The notes: generated from the sequence alone by a model not told the origin. Positions 29,105-38,689 are shown, counted from the stretch's first letter. The stretch: 64,000 nt of DNA from Gimesia benthica (GCF_009720525.1 NZ_CP043930.1:3876501-3940500); one strand, 5' to 3'. Numbers and translations are program-made.

Positions 29105-31285
29105 ATGCGCTGTTTCGTTTTTTCTTTAATGACTTTCAGTCTGTTCGTCTCTGCCCTGCCCCGGTTGCAGGCCGCTGATGCAAAGAAAGACGCTCCCTCC
29201 AAAATCGGTTTCCGTCAGCTGGTCGCATTCAAACCAGCCGCGGTTCAGCAGGGAGATAAACGAAAGATTCAGCTCCATTCCAGCTATACCCTGGATAACA
29301 CGCACTCGGTCTTTTTCGATAAACCCGGCATCAAGATGATCTTTGCCGAGCCCAAACCGAAGGACGCGCCACGCCGTGGTCGGGGGTCGGTAGGAACGCC
29401 TTTCGCATTTGACGTTGAGGTTCCCCAGGATCAGCCCGCACGGGTTTACGAGTGCCGCGTCGCCACCGATCAGGCGGTCTCCAGCGTGACGCATCTGCTG
29501 GTCACTCCCTATCCGGTCATCGAAGAAGAGGAAAAGAAAGAAAATAATTCCTTCGACACGGCTCAGGAAGTGACGGTCCCCTCGACGGTCTGTGGACTGG
29601 TAGAAAAATCAGAAGATCTGGACTGCTACAAGTTCAAAGGGAAAAAAGGCCAGGAGATCACCATCCAGGTCTATGCCCAGCGGGTCACTGAAGCGATTCA
29701 CACGATGCAGACCTCGAACGTTTACCTGATGGACTCGATCCTGACCCTGTATGGACCTCAGAAACAGATCGTCGCGCAGAACGACAACTATTACAAATCC
29801 GACTCACTGATCACGTACAAGCTGCCCGCGGATGGCGAGTACGTGTTTGAGATTCGCGATGCCCGCTATGTGGGTACTCCCAAATACGCTTACTGCATTG
29901 AAGTCAGTGACACTCCGTTCGTGAACTTCACTTACCCGCTGGCTGTACAGAAAGGGAAAACACAAGACGTCGAGTTGCACGGCTTTGCCCTCAAGGGAAA
30001 TACGAAAGCGACCTTCTCCGGTGCTGATGCACAAGAGACTGGCTGGGCACAACGGACCTTCACGACTCCTGCCGGGAAAACGAATGCTGTCTGGACCCTG
30101 GTCAGCGAGAATCCTCAGGCAGCAGCTCCGAATACCAATACCTCGCTGGAAACTGCATTTCCGCTGACTCTGCCGATGGGCGTCAGCGGCCGGTTGACCG
30201 AAGAGGGACAGACGCACTTTTATTCTTTCAAAGCGAAGAAGGGTCAGTACTACTCCTTCGATCTGATGGCCAATCGAATTGACCTGCCTTTGGACTGTGT
30301 GATGGAAGTGGTCGACAATAAATCGAAGCCACAGCGGATCTACGTTAACGGAGGCGCGAATTCTGAAGCCGACGACGGCCTCTCGACGAAAGACGCCAAT
30401 TTCTACTTCCAGGCACCTGCGGACGGTGAGTACTACGTGACCGTTCGCGACCTGCACGACCGGGGTGGCGAACGGTTTGCCTATCACCTCTCGGCAGAAC
30501 TGAGTGGCCCCGAGTTCGAAGTGCATGGCGAATATTATTATGCCCAGATCGCTCCCGGGACCAACATGATGTGGTTTGCCCGTGTGAAGCGGCTCAACGG
30601 TTTTGACGGACCGATTGAGATGAATATCGAGGGTCTGCCGGAAGGGGTCACTTTCGAACCGGTCACCCTGCCCTCTGGCGTGAATGACTGCGGTCTGATT
30701 CTCAAGGCATCCAAAGATGCCCCGATCAATGCCGCGCTGGTGAAGATTTCCGGTAAAGCCAAAGTGCCCGGACCGGATGGCAAAGAGATTGAAATCGTCC
30801 GCGAAGGACGTATCACCGCGGAAATTCAGTCACGTGGTGGCGGACAGGCCCGCTGGCCGATCAACACCTCAATCGTGGGTGTGACCAAGCCTCTCGACCT
30901 GCTGGAAGTCACTGCAACGCCGACTGAAATCACACTCAAACCGGGTGAATCAGCCGAGATCAAAGTCAAAATCAAACGCAGTGATGCGTATAAAGATCCC
31001 GTGACTCTGGCGACCGCCTTCGAGTATTTCAATTCCAAGTTTGGTCTGCAACTGCCGCCCGGAGTGAGCCTCTCCAAGAAGAGCAAGACGCGTCTGGCAG
31101 GGAAGACGCTGGAAGGAACGCTGATTATTGAAGCGTCCGACAAAGCAAAACCGATCAAACGCTTTCCGTTTGCAGCGATGGCCCGCGTGGGGATTACCTT
31201 CTCCATCACGACCAACTATGCATCCAACGTGATTTATCTGACGATCACGGATCCGGAAGGAAAAGACAAGCTGGCGAAGAAATAG
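29105..31285 (+). CDS. exported protein with pre-peptidase C-terminal (PPC) domains
   Basis: A 726-residue secreted protein with a signal peptide (MRCFVFSLMTFSLFVSALP). At least two PPC-type beta-sandwiches are visible: one with KSEDLDCYKFKGKKGQEITI and LPADGEYVFEIRDARY, the other with EEGQTHFYSFKAKKGQYYSF and APADGEYYVTVRDLHDRGGE. The C-terminal third is Ig-like (KPGESAEIKVKIKRS). PPC modules serve in secretion or binding. It lies about 110 bp downstream of DUF1501 on the same strand, a frequent trio with DUF1549/DUF1553. The ATG at 29105 is chosen over an upstream GTG because it begins the signal peptide. Confidence 0.87.
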   Translation: MRCFVFSLMTFSLFVSALPRLQAADAKKDAPSKIGFRQLVAFKPAAVQQGDKRKIQLHSSYTLDNTHSVFFDKPGIKMIFAEPKPKDAPRRGRGSVGTPFAFDVEVPQDQPARVYECRVATDQAVSSVTHLLVTPYPVIEEEEKKENNSFDTAQEVTVPSTVCGLVEKSEDLDCYKFKGKKGQEITIQVYAQRVTEAIHTMQTSNVYLMDSILTLYGPQKQIVAQNDNYYKSDSLITYKLPADGEYVFEIRDARYVGTPKYAYCIEVSDTPFVNFTYPLAVQKGKTQDVELHGFALKGNTKATFSGADAQETGWAQRTFTTPAGKTNAVWTLVSENPQAAAPNTNTSLETAFPLTLPMGVSGRLTEEGQTHFYSFKAKKGQYYSFDLMANRIDLPLDCVMEVVDNKSKPQRIYVNGGANSEADDGLSTKDANFYFQAPADGEYYVTVRDLHDRGGERFAYHLSAELSGPEFEVHGEYYYAQIAPGTNMMWFARVKRLNGFDGPIEMNIEGLPEGVTFEPVTLPSGVNDCGLILKASKDAPINAALVKISGKAKVPGPDGKEIEIVREGRITAEIQSRGGGQARWPINTSIVGVTKPLDLLEVTATPTEITLKPGESAEIKVKIKRSDAYKDPVTLATAFEYFNSKFGLQLPPGVSLSKKSKTRLAGKTLEGTLIIEASDKAKPIKRFPFAAMARVGITFSITTNYASNVIYLTITDPEGKDKLAKK

Positions 31286-31353
31286 GGATCGACTTCGGTA
31301 CCTCTCCCCTCTATTCTGGAAGTAACGTTCACTTCTGCGTAGAAAGTTCATGC

Positions 31354-32583
31354 ATGATCTGGAGAGATTACCGTTCCGATGCCCTCATCCGACAGGCTGC
31401 AACCACTGTGTGTACTCTGCTCGTGGTGCTCTGCAGTTGTCTGGCGTTGCCCGAGCCTCTCTCCGCGCAGACCAGCGTGCGTCCCCCATCTTCAGAGGAG
31501 ACGGCACCGCCGTTGTATGAGTTTACTTTTCTGGATGAGCAGAAACAGGGACAGACACTGAAAGGGGCGCTGATTGTCGAGGCACGCGATGGTGGCGTGG
31601 TGATGCAGACCCGCGACGGTCGGCTGCTGACCGCGACTCCCGAGCAGCTGAAAGCGAAACGTCGCCTGGAGGAACCGTTCACGCCTCTGGGGAAAGCAGA
31701 GCTCACAGAACAACTGACTCGCGAATTTGGACCGGGTTTCGAGGTTACCCAGACGAAGCATTTCACAATCTGCAGTCAGGCGGGGAAGCGGTATTCCCAG
31801 TGGTGTGGTTACCTGTTTGAACGGCTTTATAAAGTGCTGCACAATTACTGGGACAGCAAGGAGCTTCCGCTACATGAACCGGAAGTTCCTCTGATCGCGG
31901 TGATCTTCAAAGACCGCGCGGCTTTTGAAGCGTATGCGAGTCAGATTCTGGGCGAAGGGGCGGCTGGGACACACGGCTTTTATTCGATCCAGTCAAACCG
32001 GATGGTGCTTTACGATCTGACCGCGGCACCCGGAGAGCGGCCCGCTTTTACCGATGCTGACATTATTCGAAAACTGCGCAAGTCGCCGTTCAACATTGCG
32101 ACCGTGATCCACGAGTGCACACATCAGATCGCCTTTAATGTCGGGTTGCACACGCGGTTCGCTGATAATCCGCTCTGGTTGACCGAAGGGATGGCCACCT
32201 ACTTTGAAACTCCCGATCTGGGAAACAAGACCGGCTGGCGGACGGTAGGACGACCGAATCCCTGGCGGATCAGGCAGTTTGTCGATTATGCCCGCTCGCG
32301 GCGTAAACCCGATTCCCTGCAGACGCTGATCGCCTCAGATCAGCGATTTCAGGATGCGGAATCGGTATTGGATACGTATGCGGAGGCCTGGGCGTTTTCC
32401 TACTTCCTGATCAAGACGCATCGGAAGCAGTACGAAGAGTACCTGCGTCTGATCGCTGCGCGGAAGCCGTTGATCTGGGCGACTCCTGAGGAACGTCTGC
32501 AGGTATTTCAGTCCGTGTTCGGCGATGATCTGGATCGCCTCAATCAGGAATTCCTGAATTACATGCGACAAATAAGTCGCTGA
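31354..32583 (+). CDS. DUF1570-type exported metallopeptidase-like protein
   Basis: A 409-residue protein with an N-terminal signal or anchor (about 15-37, TTVCTLLVVLCSCLALPEPL). A small SHD1-like beta segment follows (LIVEARDGGVVMQTRDGRLL), then a gluzincin-like domain with the zinc motif HECTH in TVIHECTHQIAFN and the downstream glutamate in LTEGMATYFETP. This is the DUF1570 arrangement seen in planctomycetes, presumably an extracytoplasmic zinc peptidase. It starts 68 bp after the PPC gene, so co-transcription is possible. Confidence 0.83.
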   Translation: MIWRDYRSDALIRQAATTVCTLLVVLCSCLALPEPLSAQTSVRPPSSEETAPPLYEFTFLDEQKQGQTLKGALIVEARDGGVVMQTRDGRLLTATPEQLKAKRRLEEPFTPLGKAELTEQLTREFGPGFEVTQTKHFTICSQAGKRYSQWCGYLFERLYKVLHNYWDSKELPLHEPEVPLIAVIFKDRAAFEAYASQILGEGAAGTHGFYSIQSNRMVLYDLTAAPGERPAFTDADIIRKLRKSPFNIATVIHECTHQIAFNVGLHTRFADNPLWLTEGMATYFETPDLGNKTGWRTVGRPNPWRIRQFVDYARSRRKPDSLQTLIASDQRFQDAESVLDTYAEAWAFSYFLIKTHRKQYEEYLRLIAARKPLIWATPEERLQVFQSVFGDDLDRLNQEFLNYMRQISR

Positions 32584-32719
32584 TACCGCTTTTTCTCTTT
32601 GCAACGTCATGGTTTATGAGTATGGTGCGCATACCATCGGGGAAACTGCGTACGGCCTCAGTACGTTGTTTCCCGGAGCTACAGGAACTCAATGCACCAC
32701 TCCGTAAAGGGCTTCCGCC

Positions 32720-33967
32720 ATGTCGTCGAATTCTCTGCAACCTTCGGATGAGCAGGCCAAAGTGATCACGGGCTGTCTGATGTTGCTGTCAGTCATTGCC
32801 CTGGCCTTTGTGTTTTATATTACCAAGGCCGTGTTGATCCCGTTTGTGATTGCGATTTTCATCGTGACCATTGTGACGCCGATTGTCGACCTGCTGGTCC
32901 TGAAGTGGAAAATGCCGCATATTGTCGCGATCTCCGCGACGCTGCTGCTGGTGCTTTCAGTTGGTTTTCTGCTCATTATGGTACTGATCTACTCGACTCA
33001 GCAGGTGATTGCGAAAGCAGAGACGCAGTACAGCGAGAAGCTGGGGATCTTTATCGGTTCTACATTCGATACGGCGAAGGAACTCGGTGAGCCGAAACCG
33101 GAAGAATCCAAGGAGTCCAGCGAGGATACGGCAGCCGAAGCGGAACCTGCGGTGGCAGAACGTCCATCTACTGCCGAAGCCCCGACAGCTCCCGTGACAC
33201 CCACGGCTCCTGTCGGTTCTGCGGTCAGAGAGGCACCGGTCGAAGCCCAGAAGCCCCCTGCCGGCTGGTTTGAGAAAATGGGTGTGGATCTGAATAAGTT
33301 ACAGAAAATGACCACGGACTACATGAAACAGTTCCTGAAGGAGGTTGCCTTCAGCACTATGCAGACGGCGCTCAGTTTTACGACGACTTCTTTCTTTGTG
33401 GCGATCTTTGTGATCTTCCTGCTGGCGGGCCGTGATCCACAGGCTGTCGTCAAGAATAAGCTCTATTTCGAGATCGAACAGAAAATCCGCAGTTATATTA
33501 CTACCAAGCTGATCATCTCGCTGGTGACGGGGATCCTGGTGGGAGTGACGCTCTCGCTGTTCGGACTGGAACTGGCGCTGGTGTTCGCGATATTGACCTT
33601 CCTGCTGAACTTCATTCCTTCGGTGGGATCACTGATCGCGACTTTACTGCCGATTCCCGTGGCGGTGGCGCAGTTCTCTGACAGTCCCTGGACGATTGCC
33701 GGTGTGATTCTGATTCCCGGCGGGATTCAGATGGCAATCGGTAACGGCATTGAACCCAAGATCATGGGCGAAGGTCTGCAGCTGCATCCCGTGACCGTCC
33801 TGCTGGCTTTGTCCTTCTGGACGCTGCTCTGGGGCCCCATCGGAGCGATTCTGGCCGTGCCGATCACTGCCGGGATTCGTATCGTACTGATGCGGTTCGA
33901 ATCGGGGCAGACCGCAGGGAACCTGCTCGCCGGAATCTTGCCCGGCGAGTCGACGACGGTCGCGTGA
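32720..33967 (+). CDS. AI-2E family permease (PerM/TqsA-like) with a low-complexity insertion
   Basis: A 415-residue membrane protein of the AI-2E transporter superfamily: three N-terminal helices (about 14-100), a cytoplasmic region and a C-terminal helical bundle with FLLNFIPSVGSLIATLLPIP and PVTVLLALSFWTLLWGPIGA, the best-conserved family stretches. Members export autoinducer-2 or act as Na+/H+ antiporters. Residues of about 115-175 form an unusual insert rich in Glu, Ala, Pro, Thr and Ser. An imperfect hairpin lies upstream at 32638-32672. Confidence 0.88.
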   Translation: MSSNSLQPSDEQAKVITGCLMLLSVIALAFVFYITKAVLIPFVIAIFIVTIVTPIVDLLVLKWKMPHIVAISATLLLVLSVGFLLIMVLIYSTQQVIAKAETQYSEKLGIFIGSTFDTAKELGEPKPEESKESSEDTAAEAEPAVAERPSTAEAPTAPVTPTAPVGSAVREAPVEAQKPPAGWFEKMGVDLNKLQKMTTDYMKQFLKEVAFSTMQTALSFTTTSFFVAIFVIFLLAGRDPQAVVKNKLYFEIEQKIRSYITTKLIISLVTGILVGVTLSLFGLELALVFAILTFLLNFIPSVGSLIATLLPIPVAVAQFSDSPWTIAGVILIPGGIQMAIGNGIEPKIMGEGLQLHPVTVLLALSFWTLLWGPIGAILAVPITAGIRIVLMRFESGQTAGNLLAGILPGESTTVA

Positions 33968-34014
33968 GCGATCGGTTCCCGATAGAAGTCAGATCGTATC
34001 CATTGCTGCCGTGC

Positions 34015-35460
34015 TTAATACACGGTCATCGTGTTGGAGACTTCCGTGCCCGGTCCGACGTCGATGTCGCCTGAGACGAGGTTATCGGTGATCTGAATTT
34101 CCTGGCCACCTGAAACGCGAATCGCGAAGTTCTTTTCGCCTTCGGTAATCAGGCAGTCGGAGACGCGGGACTGTTTCACATTCTGCAGCAGGATGCCCCC
34201 ATTCTGACAGCGACGGATGGTGCAGTTGGTGATATTCATTCGCGCGCAGTTTTCGAGGATCAGTCCGGCGGGAACGTCCCGGGTTGCGAGAATGTTTAAC
34301 GCGTTGAGTGTGCAGTCGGTACAGTCTTTGAAGACGTTTGCATCTTTCGTCTTGGCACGGTAATCGGGGTTGCGGTCCATGAGGTTGGAGCCAAGGACGA
34401 TGTGGGCACAGTCTTCGACCAGCAGGTTATGTTCGTAGGCCTGCCAGAGTGTGTTGCCGGTGATGGTGATGCCCCGGGCATGCTGCAGATGAATGTTGGT
34501 GGCGACATCGCTCATGGAGTTGTCCGCGATCGCGAAGTTACCGACCTTGCGGGGATCTTCAGGGCCGTTGCCGATGAAGCGAACGTTCGCGGAGTTGGGG
34601 GCGTTGTTCGTGTGCTGAATGGTGCAGCCGAAGATCGCGCCTTCCCGCAGTGAACCTTGCGAAATGTCGAACAGGATGTTGGCGGTGGGCGGTGTTTTTT
34701 CGCCCATGTTGCCTTCAATGTCGCAGTTACCGATCTGGATATTACGGATTTCACTTTCGCGAACGACGATCCCGCCCTGCTTATTATAGCTGATGTGTGA
34801 ATCGGAAATGTTGACCTGGTGCAGGTTCAGCTTTTCGAGGTAGATGCCGACCCCTTCGTTTTCGTAGAGGTGGCAGTCGTCGATGGCGACGTTCCGGTTG
34901 CGTTCGGTCAGGTGAATGCCGTGCAGCGCCTTGCGGACGACCAGCCGGGTGATCGTGATCTGCATGGTTTTGATTGCCTGGACGCCGATCGCTTCCGGAT
35001 GTTTGCCGACGATCTCGATGCCGTCAACCATGGGGCTGCGTTCCTTTTCCCAGACGACGGGCTGAAATGTTTTAGGACTTGCGGTGCCATTGTGGGTGCC
35101 GATGAACTTGAATGCGGGACCGGCGCCTTCCATCAGGATCGTGGCGGTGCCGTCACCCGAAATGGAGGTCGGACCGACTTTGGTCAGATCAATCACGATG
35201 GGCTTCGTCAGCCGATACTGTCCGCGGGGAAAGCGGAGTGAACCGACCGAAGCATTGACCATCTGCTGGAGGGCGGTGGTATCGTCGGTCTGGCCGTCTC
35301 CTTTCGCACCGTAGTCCAGGACGGTTTTCATACCGGTTGTGGGAGCTTTGGCCGCCGGTTCCTGGCTCAACAGCTGGCTGGAATCGGTGGCGGGTAACAG
35401 GAAGAGTCCCGAGAGGACGAACAGGGCCAGGCAGATGGTAACGCAGGTTCTGAGTTTCAT
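34015..35460 (-). CDS. secreted right-handed beta-helix (pectate lyase-3-like) protein
   Basis: A 481-residue exported protein. The signal peptide (TCVTICLALFVLSGLFLLP) is followed by VLDYGAKGDGQTDDTTALQQ, the N-terminal mark of pectate lyase superfamily proteins, and then many beta-helix rungs (NVAIDDCHLYENEGVGIYLE, NITNCTIRRCQNGGILLQN). Such proteins bind or cleave acidic polysaccharides, but no catalytic residues can be assigned. The ATG at 35460 is chosen because it begins the signal peptide. Transcribed alone. Confidence 0.85.
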   Translation of the reverse strand: MKLRTCVTICLALFVLSGLFLLPATDSSQLLSQEPAAKAPTTGMKTVLDYGAKGDGQTDDTTALQQMVNASVGSLRFPRGQYRLTKPIVIDLTKVGPTSISGDGTATILMEGAGPAFKFIGTHNGTASPKTFQPVVWEKERSPMVDGIEIVGKHPEAIGVQAIKTMQITITRLVVRKALHGIHLTERNRNVAIDDCHLYENEGVGIYLEKLNLHQVNISDSHISYNKQGGIVVRESEIRNIQIGNCDIEGNMGEKTPPTANILFDISQGSLREGAIFGCTIQHTNNAPNSANVRFIGNGPEDPRKVGNFAIADNSMSDVATNIHLQHARGITITGNTLWQAYEHNLLVEDCAHIVLGSNLMDRNPDYRAKTKDANVFKDCTDCTLNALNILATRDVPAGLILENCARMNITNCTIRRCQNGGILLQNVKQSRVSDCLITEGEKNFAIRVSGGQEIQITDNLVSGDIDVGPGTEVSNTMTVY

Positions 35461-35633
35461 GGTGACGGCTTTCAATGCGGGATCGATACAGGCAGGAGGT
35501 CGAGATCGCGCGGACGCGAATAGATCGTTAATGAACCTAATAAAGGCCCCATCGAGTCTAAGCAACTCGTGGGAGAGGATCAACTGCGGGGCTTAAGAAA
35601 ATGCAGCCTGGCCTGTCGAGAAGAGATCACGTG

Positions 35634-36788
35634 CTACTGGTGGTAAACGGGTCGGGGGTCGTCCCCGGCGATGATTTTAAGATAGCTCTGATAGCGTTGG
35701 CGGGAGATGAAGTCGTTGTGGACCGCGCGTTTGATGCCGCAGTTGTCTTCGTGGGTGTGCGAGCAGTCGGGAAAGCGACACTGGGGCACGAAGGCGTGGA
35801 ATTCGCGGAAGAAGCCTTCGACTTCTTCGGGGCTCACATCCCAGAGCTGGAGCTGACGAATGCCGGGAGTGTCGACGACCCAGCCTCCGGTGGCGATTTC
35901 CAGGAGGACTGCAGAGCGCGTCGTGTGTTTCCCTTTTCGGTTCTCCTGGCTGATCTCGGCGGTCTCCAGTGAGAGGCGGCTGTCGATCTGATTGAGCAGC
36001 GAAGACTTGCCGACCCCACTCTGCCCGGAGAAGACGGATTGTTTCCCTTTCAGCAGGGAGCGGAGTCGCGGAATGCCGGTACCTGAGACCACGCTGGTTA
36101 AGACGATGTCATAACCCAGCTGCGCGTAGACGCCGATCAGCGGCTGCAGTTCAATGGGATCGACCAGGTCGATTTTATTGATGCAGATGATGGAGTGGAT
36201 GTTTCCTTTTTCGGAGCTGATCAGAAAGCGGTCGATGAGTGAGGGCTTGAGCGGGGGATCATCGGCGGAGACGACGATCACGGCCTGGTCGATGTTGCTG
36301 ACCAGGATGTGTTCGCGACGTTTACTGCCCCGCGAGAGGTACGAGCGACGGGGCTCGACCCGTTCGATGACGGCCTGGTACTCATCCCCTTCGGGGCGAA
36401 TCAAAACATGGTCGCCGGCGACAACGGCATTGCGGTCATCGCGGGACATGGTTCGCACCAGGCGTCGCACGGTGCATTCATAACGGTTGCCGTCTGCGGT
36501 CTGGACGACGGAGTTGAGGCCCTGGGCGCGAATCACTCGTCCGGGCAGGCAGTTGGACTCATCGATGTCGATGACAATCTCGGTGCCGTCCTCCGTCTCC
36601 TGTTCGACTCCCATGACGGTGCGGTGGCGGGTTAAATCCCCTTTGCCGGTCAGACGCTCGCTGGCATCCATGTACTGCGAGTCGACTTGTTCGTCCACCT
36701 GGTGGCTGGAGAGTTTGTTTTTCCGGACCTTCTTCTGACGATTCTTTTTGAAAGCGACCCGGATCTTTTTGCCTTTTTTCTTCGCCAC
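35634..36788 (-). CDS. rsgA: ribosome small subunit-dependent GTPase A
   Basis: A 384-residue RsgA (YjeQ/YloQ), a circularly permuted GTPase acting in late 30S maturation. Order: a Lys/Arg-rich tail (KKKGKKIRVAFKKNRQKK), an OB fold, G4 NKIDL before G1 SGQSGVGKSSL, G3 DTPG, then the zinc knuckle CRFPDCSHTHEDNCG. The GTG at 36788 is preferred because it has GGGAG upstream and gives the usual basic start; an ATG at 36848 would add 20 residues and overlap the FHA gene by 26 bp. Co-transcribed with the FHA gene. Confidence 0.93.
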   Translation of the reverse strand: MAKKKGKKIRVAFKKNRQKKVRKNKLSSHQVDEQVDSQYMDASERLTGKGDLTRHRTVMGVEQETEDGTEIVIDIDESNCLPGRVIRAQGLNSVVQTADGNRYECTVRRLVRTMSRDDRNAVVAGDHVLIRPEGDEYQAVIERVEPRRSYLSRGSKRREHILVSNIDQAVIVVSADDPPLKPSLIDRFLISSEKGNIHSIICINKIDLVDPIELQPLIGVYAQLGYDIVLTSVVSGTGIPRLRSLLKGKQSVFSGQSGVGKSSLLNQIDSRLSLETAEISQENRKGKHTTRSAVLLEIATGGWVVDTPGIRQLQLWDVSPEEVEGFFREFHAFVPQCRFPDCSHTHEDNCGIKRAVHNDFISRQRYQSYLKIIAGDDPRPVYHQ

Positions 36789-36822
36789 TACGGTTTCGGC
36801 TCCCGCGCCGTCTGAAATACGT

Positions 36823-37329
36823 TCATGATGCGTCTTCCTGATCGTCATCCGGGTCGGTCAGGAATTTGAGTCCCAGTTCGTCGTCGGTCATTTTAGATTC
36901 GTCATCCGGAAGTTCGATCTTTTTGGGTGCCCGGGCCGGCGGGGCCATGGGTCGTTCCGGACGGCGCTCCGGTTTGACCAGCCCTGCTTTTTCCATCAGG
37001 CTCATTTCGAACGGATTCTCTTCTTCCGGCGGCGGTTCATCGGACTGCGGAGTATAGTTGATTTCGTATTCATGCTTAGCGATCGCAACTTTGTCGCCGG
37101 GCAGGAGCCACTTCATGTCGCAGCGCTGGCCGTTGACTTTGATGCCGTTACGGCTGTTCATATCGCGGATACGCCAGTAGCCGTTAATGAATTCGAGCTG
37201 GCAATGATGCGAAGAGACATTGGGGAACTGCAGCGTGATGTCGCATTTGCTGCGGCGGCCCACGAGCAGAACTTCAGAAAGCAACGGGATGGGATCGCCC
37301 CCTCCACAGGGGTTGAGTTCACCTAACAT
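36823..37329 (-). CDS. FHA-domain protein
   Basis: A 168-residue cytoplasmic protein. The N-terminal 90 residues are a forkhead-associated domain: VGRRSKCDITL, VSSHHCQLEF and MNSRNGIKVNGQ carry the GR, SxxH and NG phosphothreonine-binding marks. The C-terminal half is a Pro/Glu-rich tail with a helical segment (NPFEMSLMEKAG). Its end lies next to rsgA, and the gene is divergent from rnpB. It probably binds a phosphorylated partner; none is identifiable. Confidence 0.9.
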   Translation of the reverse strand: MLGELNPCGGGDPIPLLSEVLLVGRRSKCDITLQFPNVSSHHCQLEFINGYWRIRDMNSRNGIKVNGQRCDMKWLLPGDKVAIAKHEYEINYTPQSDEPPPEEENPFEMSLMEKAGLVKPERRPERPMAPPARAPKKIELPDDESKMTDDELGLKFLTDPDDDQEDAS

Positions 37330-37480
37330 AACGTATACCTGGTACCTCTATTAGCTGTTAATTACCAGAATTTCATGTATTGCCCGCTCGATATTAATCT
37401 ATACCGCTGGCCACACATTATAAAGTCAATCTCTTTAGAAAAGTCAGAAATTGGGGATAGTTCAAGGGTTCCACTTACTT

Positions 37481-37486
37481 TATACT
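37481..37486 (+). promoter_or_regulatory. probable -10 box of rnpB
   Basis: TATACT lies 9 bases before the predicted 5' end of the RNase P RNA, the expected spacing for a -10 element. No good -35 box is seen at 16-18 bp (the region reads ATAGTTCAAG). Confidence 0.4.
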
Positions 37487-37495
37487 GGTCTGTTT

Positions 37496-37881
<386 letters not shown>

Positions 37882-38142
37882 TTTCTCTCTCCGGGCCGGC
37901 GCCATCAATATCACATGCATTGCAAATCAACGTGTTGTCAAAAAGATTGTAATATGTTCCAAATTATGCAATAATGACACACATGGGTGTTGTTCAAATG
38001 ATGTGTGAATAGTTCATAAGTCTATATGGATAAATGATATAAGATTAATCGATAATTGATTGGCACGGCGAGTGCATTAGTATTCTTTCATCAACAAAAA
38101 GTTAGCCACTTTTAAAACAACCCAACATTAAAGGAGATAATG
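37882..38142. other. AT-rich leader/upstream region of the Tyr-rich protein gene
   Basis: 261 bp after rnpB, AT-rich throughout. It contains the sigma-54 promoter at 38061-38076, plus upstream elements such as GACACACATGGGTGTTG at 37976-37992 that could be activator sites. The last 10 bases hold AAGGAG. Confidence 0.5.
38061..38076 (+). promoter_or_regulatory. sigma-54 (-24/-12) promoter
   Basis: TGGCACGGCGAGTGCA matches the RpoN consensus TGGCACG-N4-TTGCA with one mismatch and the exact GG-N10-GC spacing (GG at 38062-38063, GC at 38074-38075). Transcription would start near 38087, about 55 nt before the ATG of the Tyr-rich protein. No other gene lies between. Confidence 0.72.
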
Positions 38143-38592
38143 ATGAAAAAATTCGCAATCGCATTTGCTGCACTGGCCGCTTTGACTTTCGTAAGTAATG
38201 TCACTTTTGCTGCAGAACCTTTCTGTGGTACCAGCAGCTATTACAACTCGAAGTACAACAATAATACTCGTTACGATTACACTGCCAGCCGGTATGACCG
38301 GAGGTATAATGACTCGTACTATCGAGCCAATGATCGGGATTACCTGGATCGTTACCGGACAACTGCTCCGTACAATTCATCGCTGACTGACCGGCTCAAC
38401 AGCCTGTACAGCACCTATTCGAACCGGCCTCTGTTTAACGACGTCAACTACCGAAGTCGTACGAACTATAACACGTTCAAAGCCAATCTGAATAACTATG
38501 ATCACTATGACCGGTATGACTGTGGTACTTACGATCCGGATCTGTATAACCTGAATCGTCTGAGTAACAGCGACTGGCGTTACCGTCGCTAA
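38143..38592 (+). CDS. small secreted Tyr/Asn/Arg/Asp-rich protein
   Basis: A 149-residue exported protein with a signal peptide (KKFAIAFAALAALTFVSNVTFA). The mature part is low in hydrophobic residues and extremely rich in Tyr, Arg, Asn, Asp and Ser, with repeated Y-R, Y-N and D-R-Y steps (RYDRRYNDSYYRANDRDY), and only two Cys. This suggests an intrinsically disordered or adhesive surface or matrix protein. Two in-frame ATGs exist (38140 and 38143); the second has better spacing (6 bases) from AAGGAG. It is driven by a sigma-54 promoter and ended by a terminator, so monocistronic. No family is recognised. Confidence 0.75.
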   Translation: MKKFAIAFAALAALTFVSNVTFAAEPFCGTSSYYNSKYNNNTRYDYTASRYDRRYNDSYYRANDRDYLDRYRTTAPYNSSLTDRLNSLYSTYSNRPLFNDVNYRSRTNYNTFKANLNNYDHYDRYDCGTYDPDLYNLNRLSNSDWRYRR

Positions 38593-38634
38593 GCGACTGC
38601 GGCGGGAATGAAACAGGTAAACCAAACCAGCACG

Positions 38635-38670
38635 CCCCTGATCGGGATCTTCCCGGTCAGGGGTTCTTCT
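38635..38670 (+). terminator. rho-independent terminator of the Tyr-rich protein gene
   Basis: A 13-bp stem with one wobble pair (CCCCTGATCGGGA / TCCCGGTCAGGGG) and a 3-base loop, followed by TTCTTCT, 42 bp after the stop codon. Confidence 0.8.
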
Positions 38671-38689
38671 GTTGATAGATGACACTACG

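Noticed and set aside
32638-32672. Imperfect hairpin between the DUF1570 and AI-2E genes as a terminator
   Set aside because: Two mismatches in the stem and no T-run.
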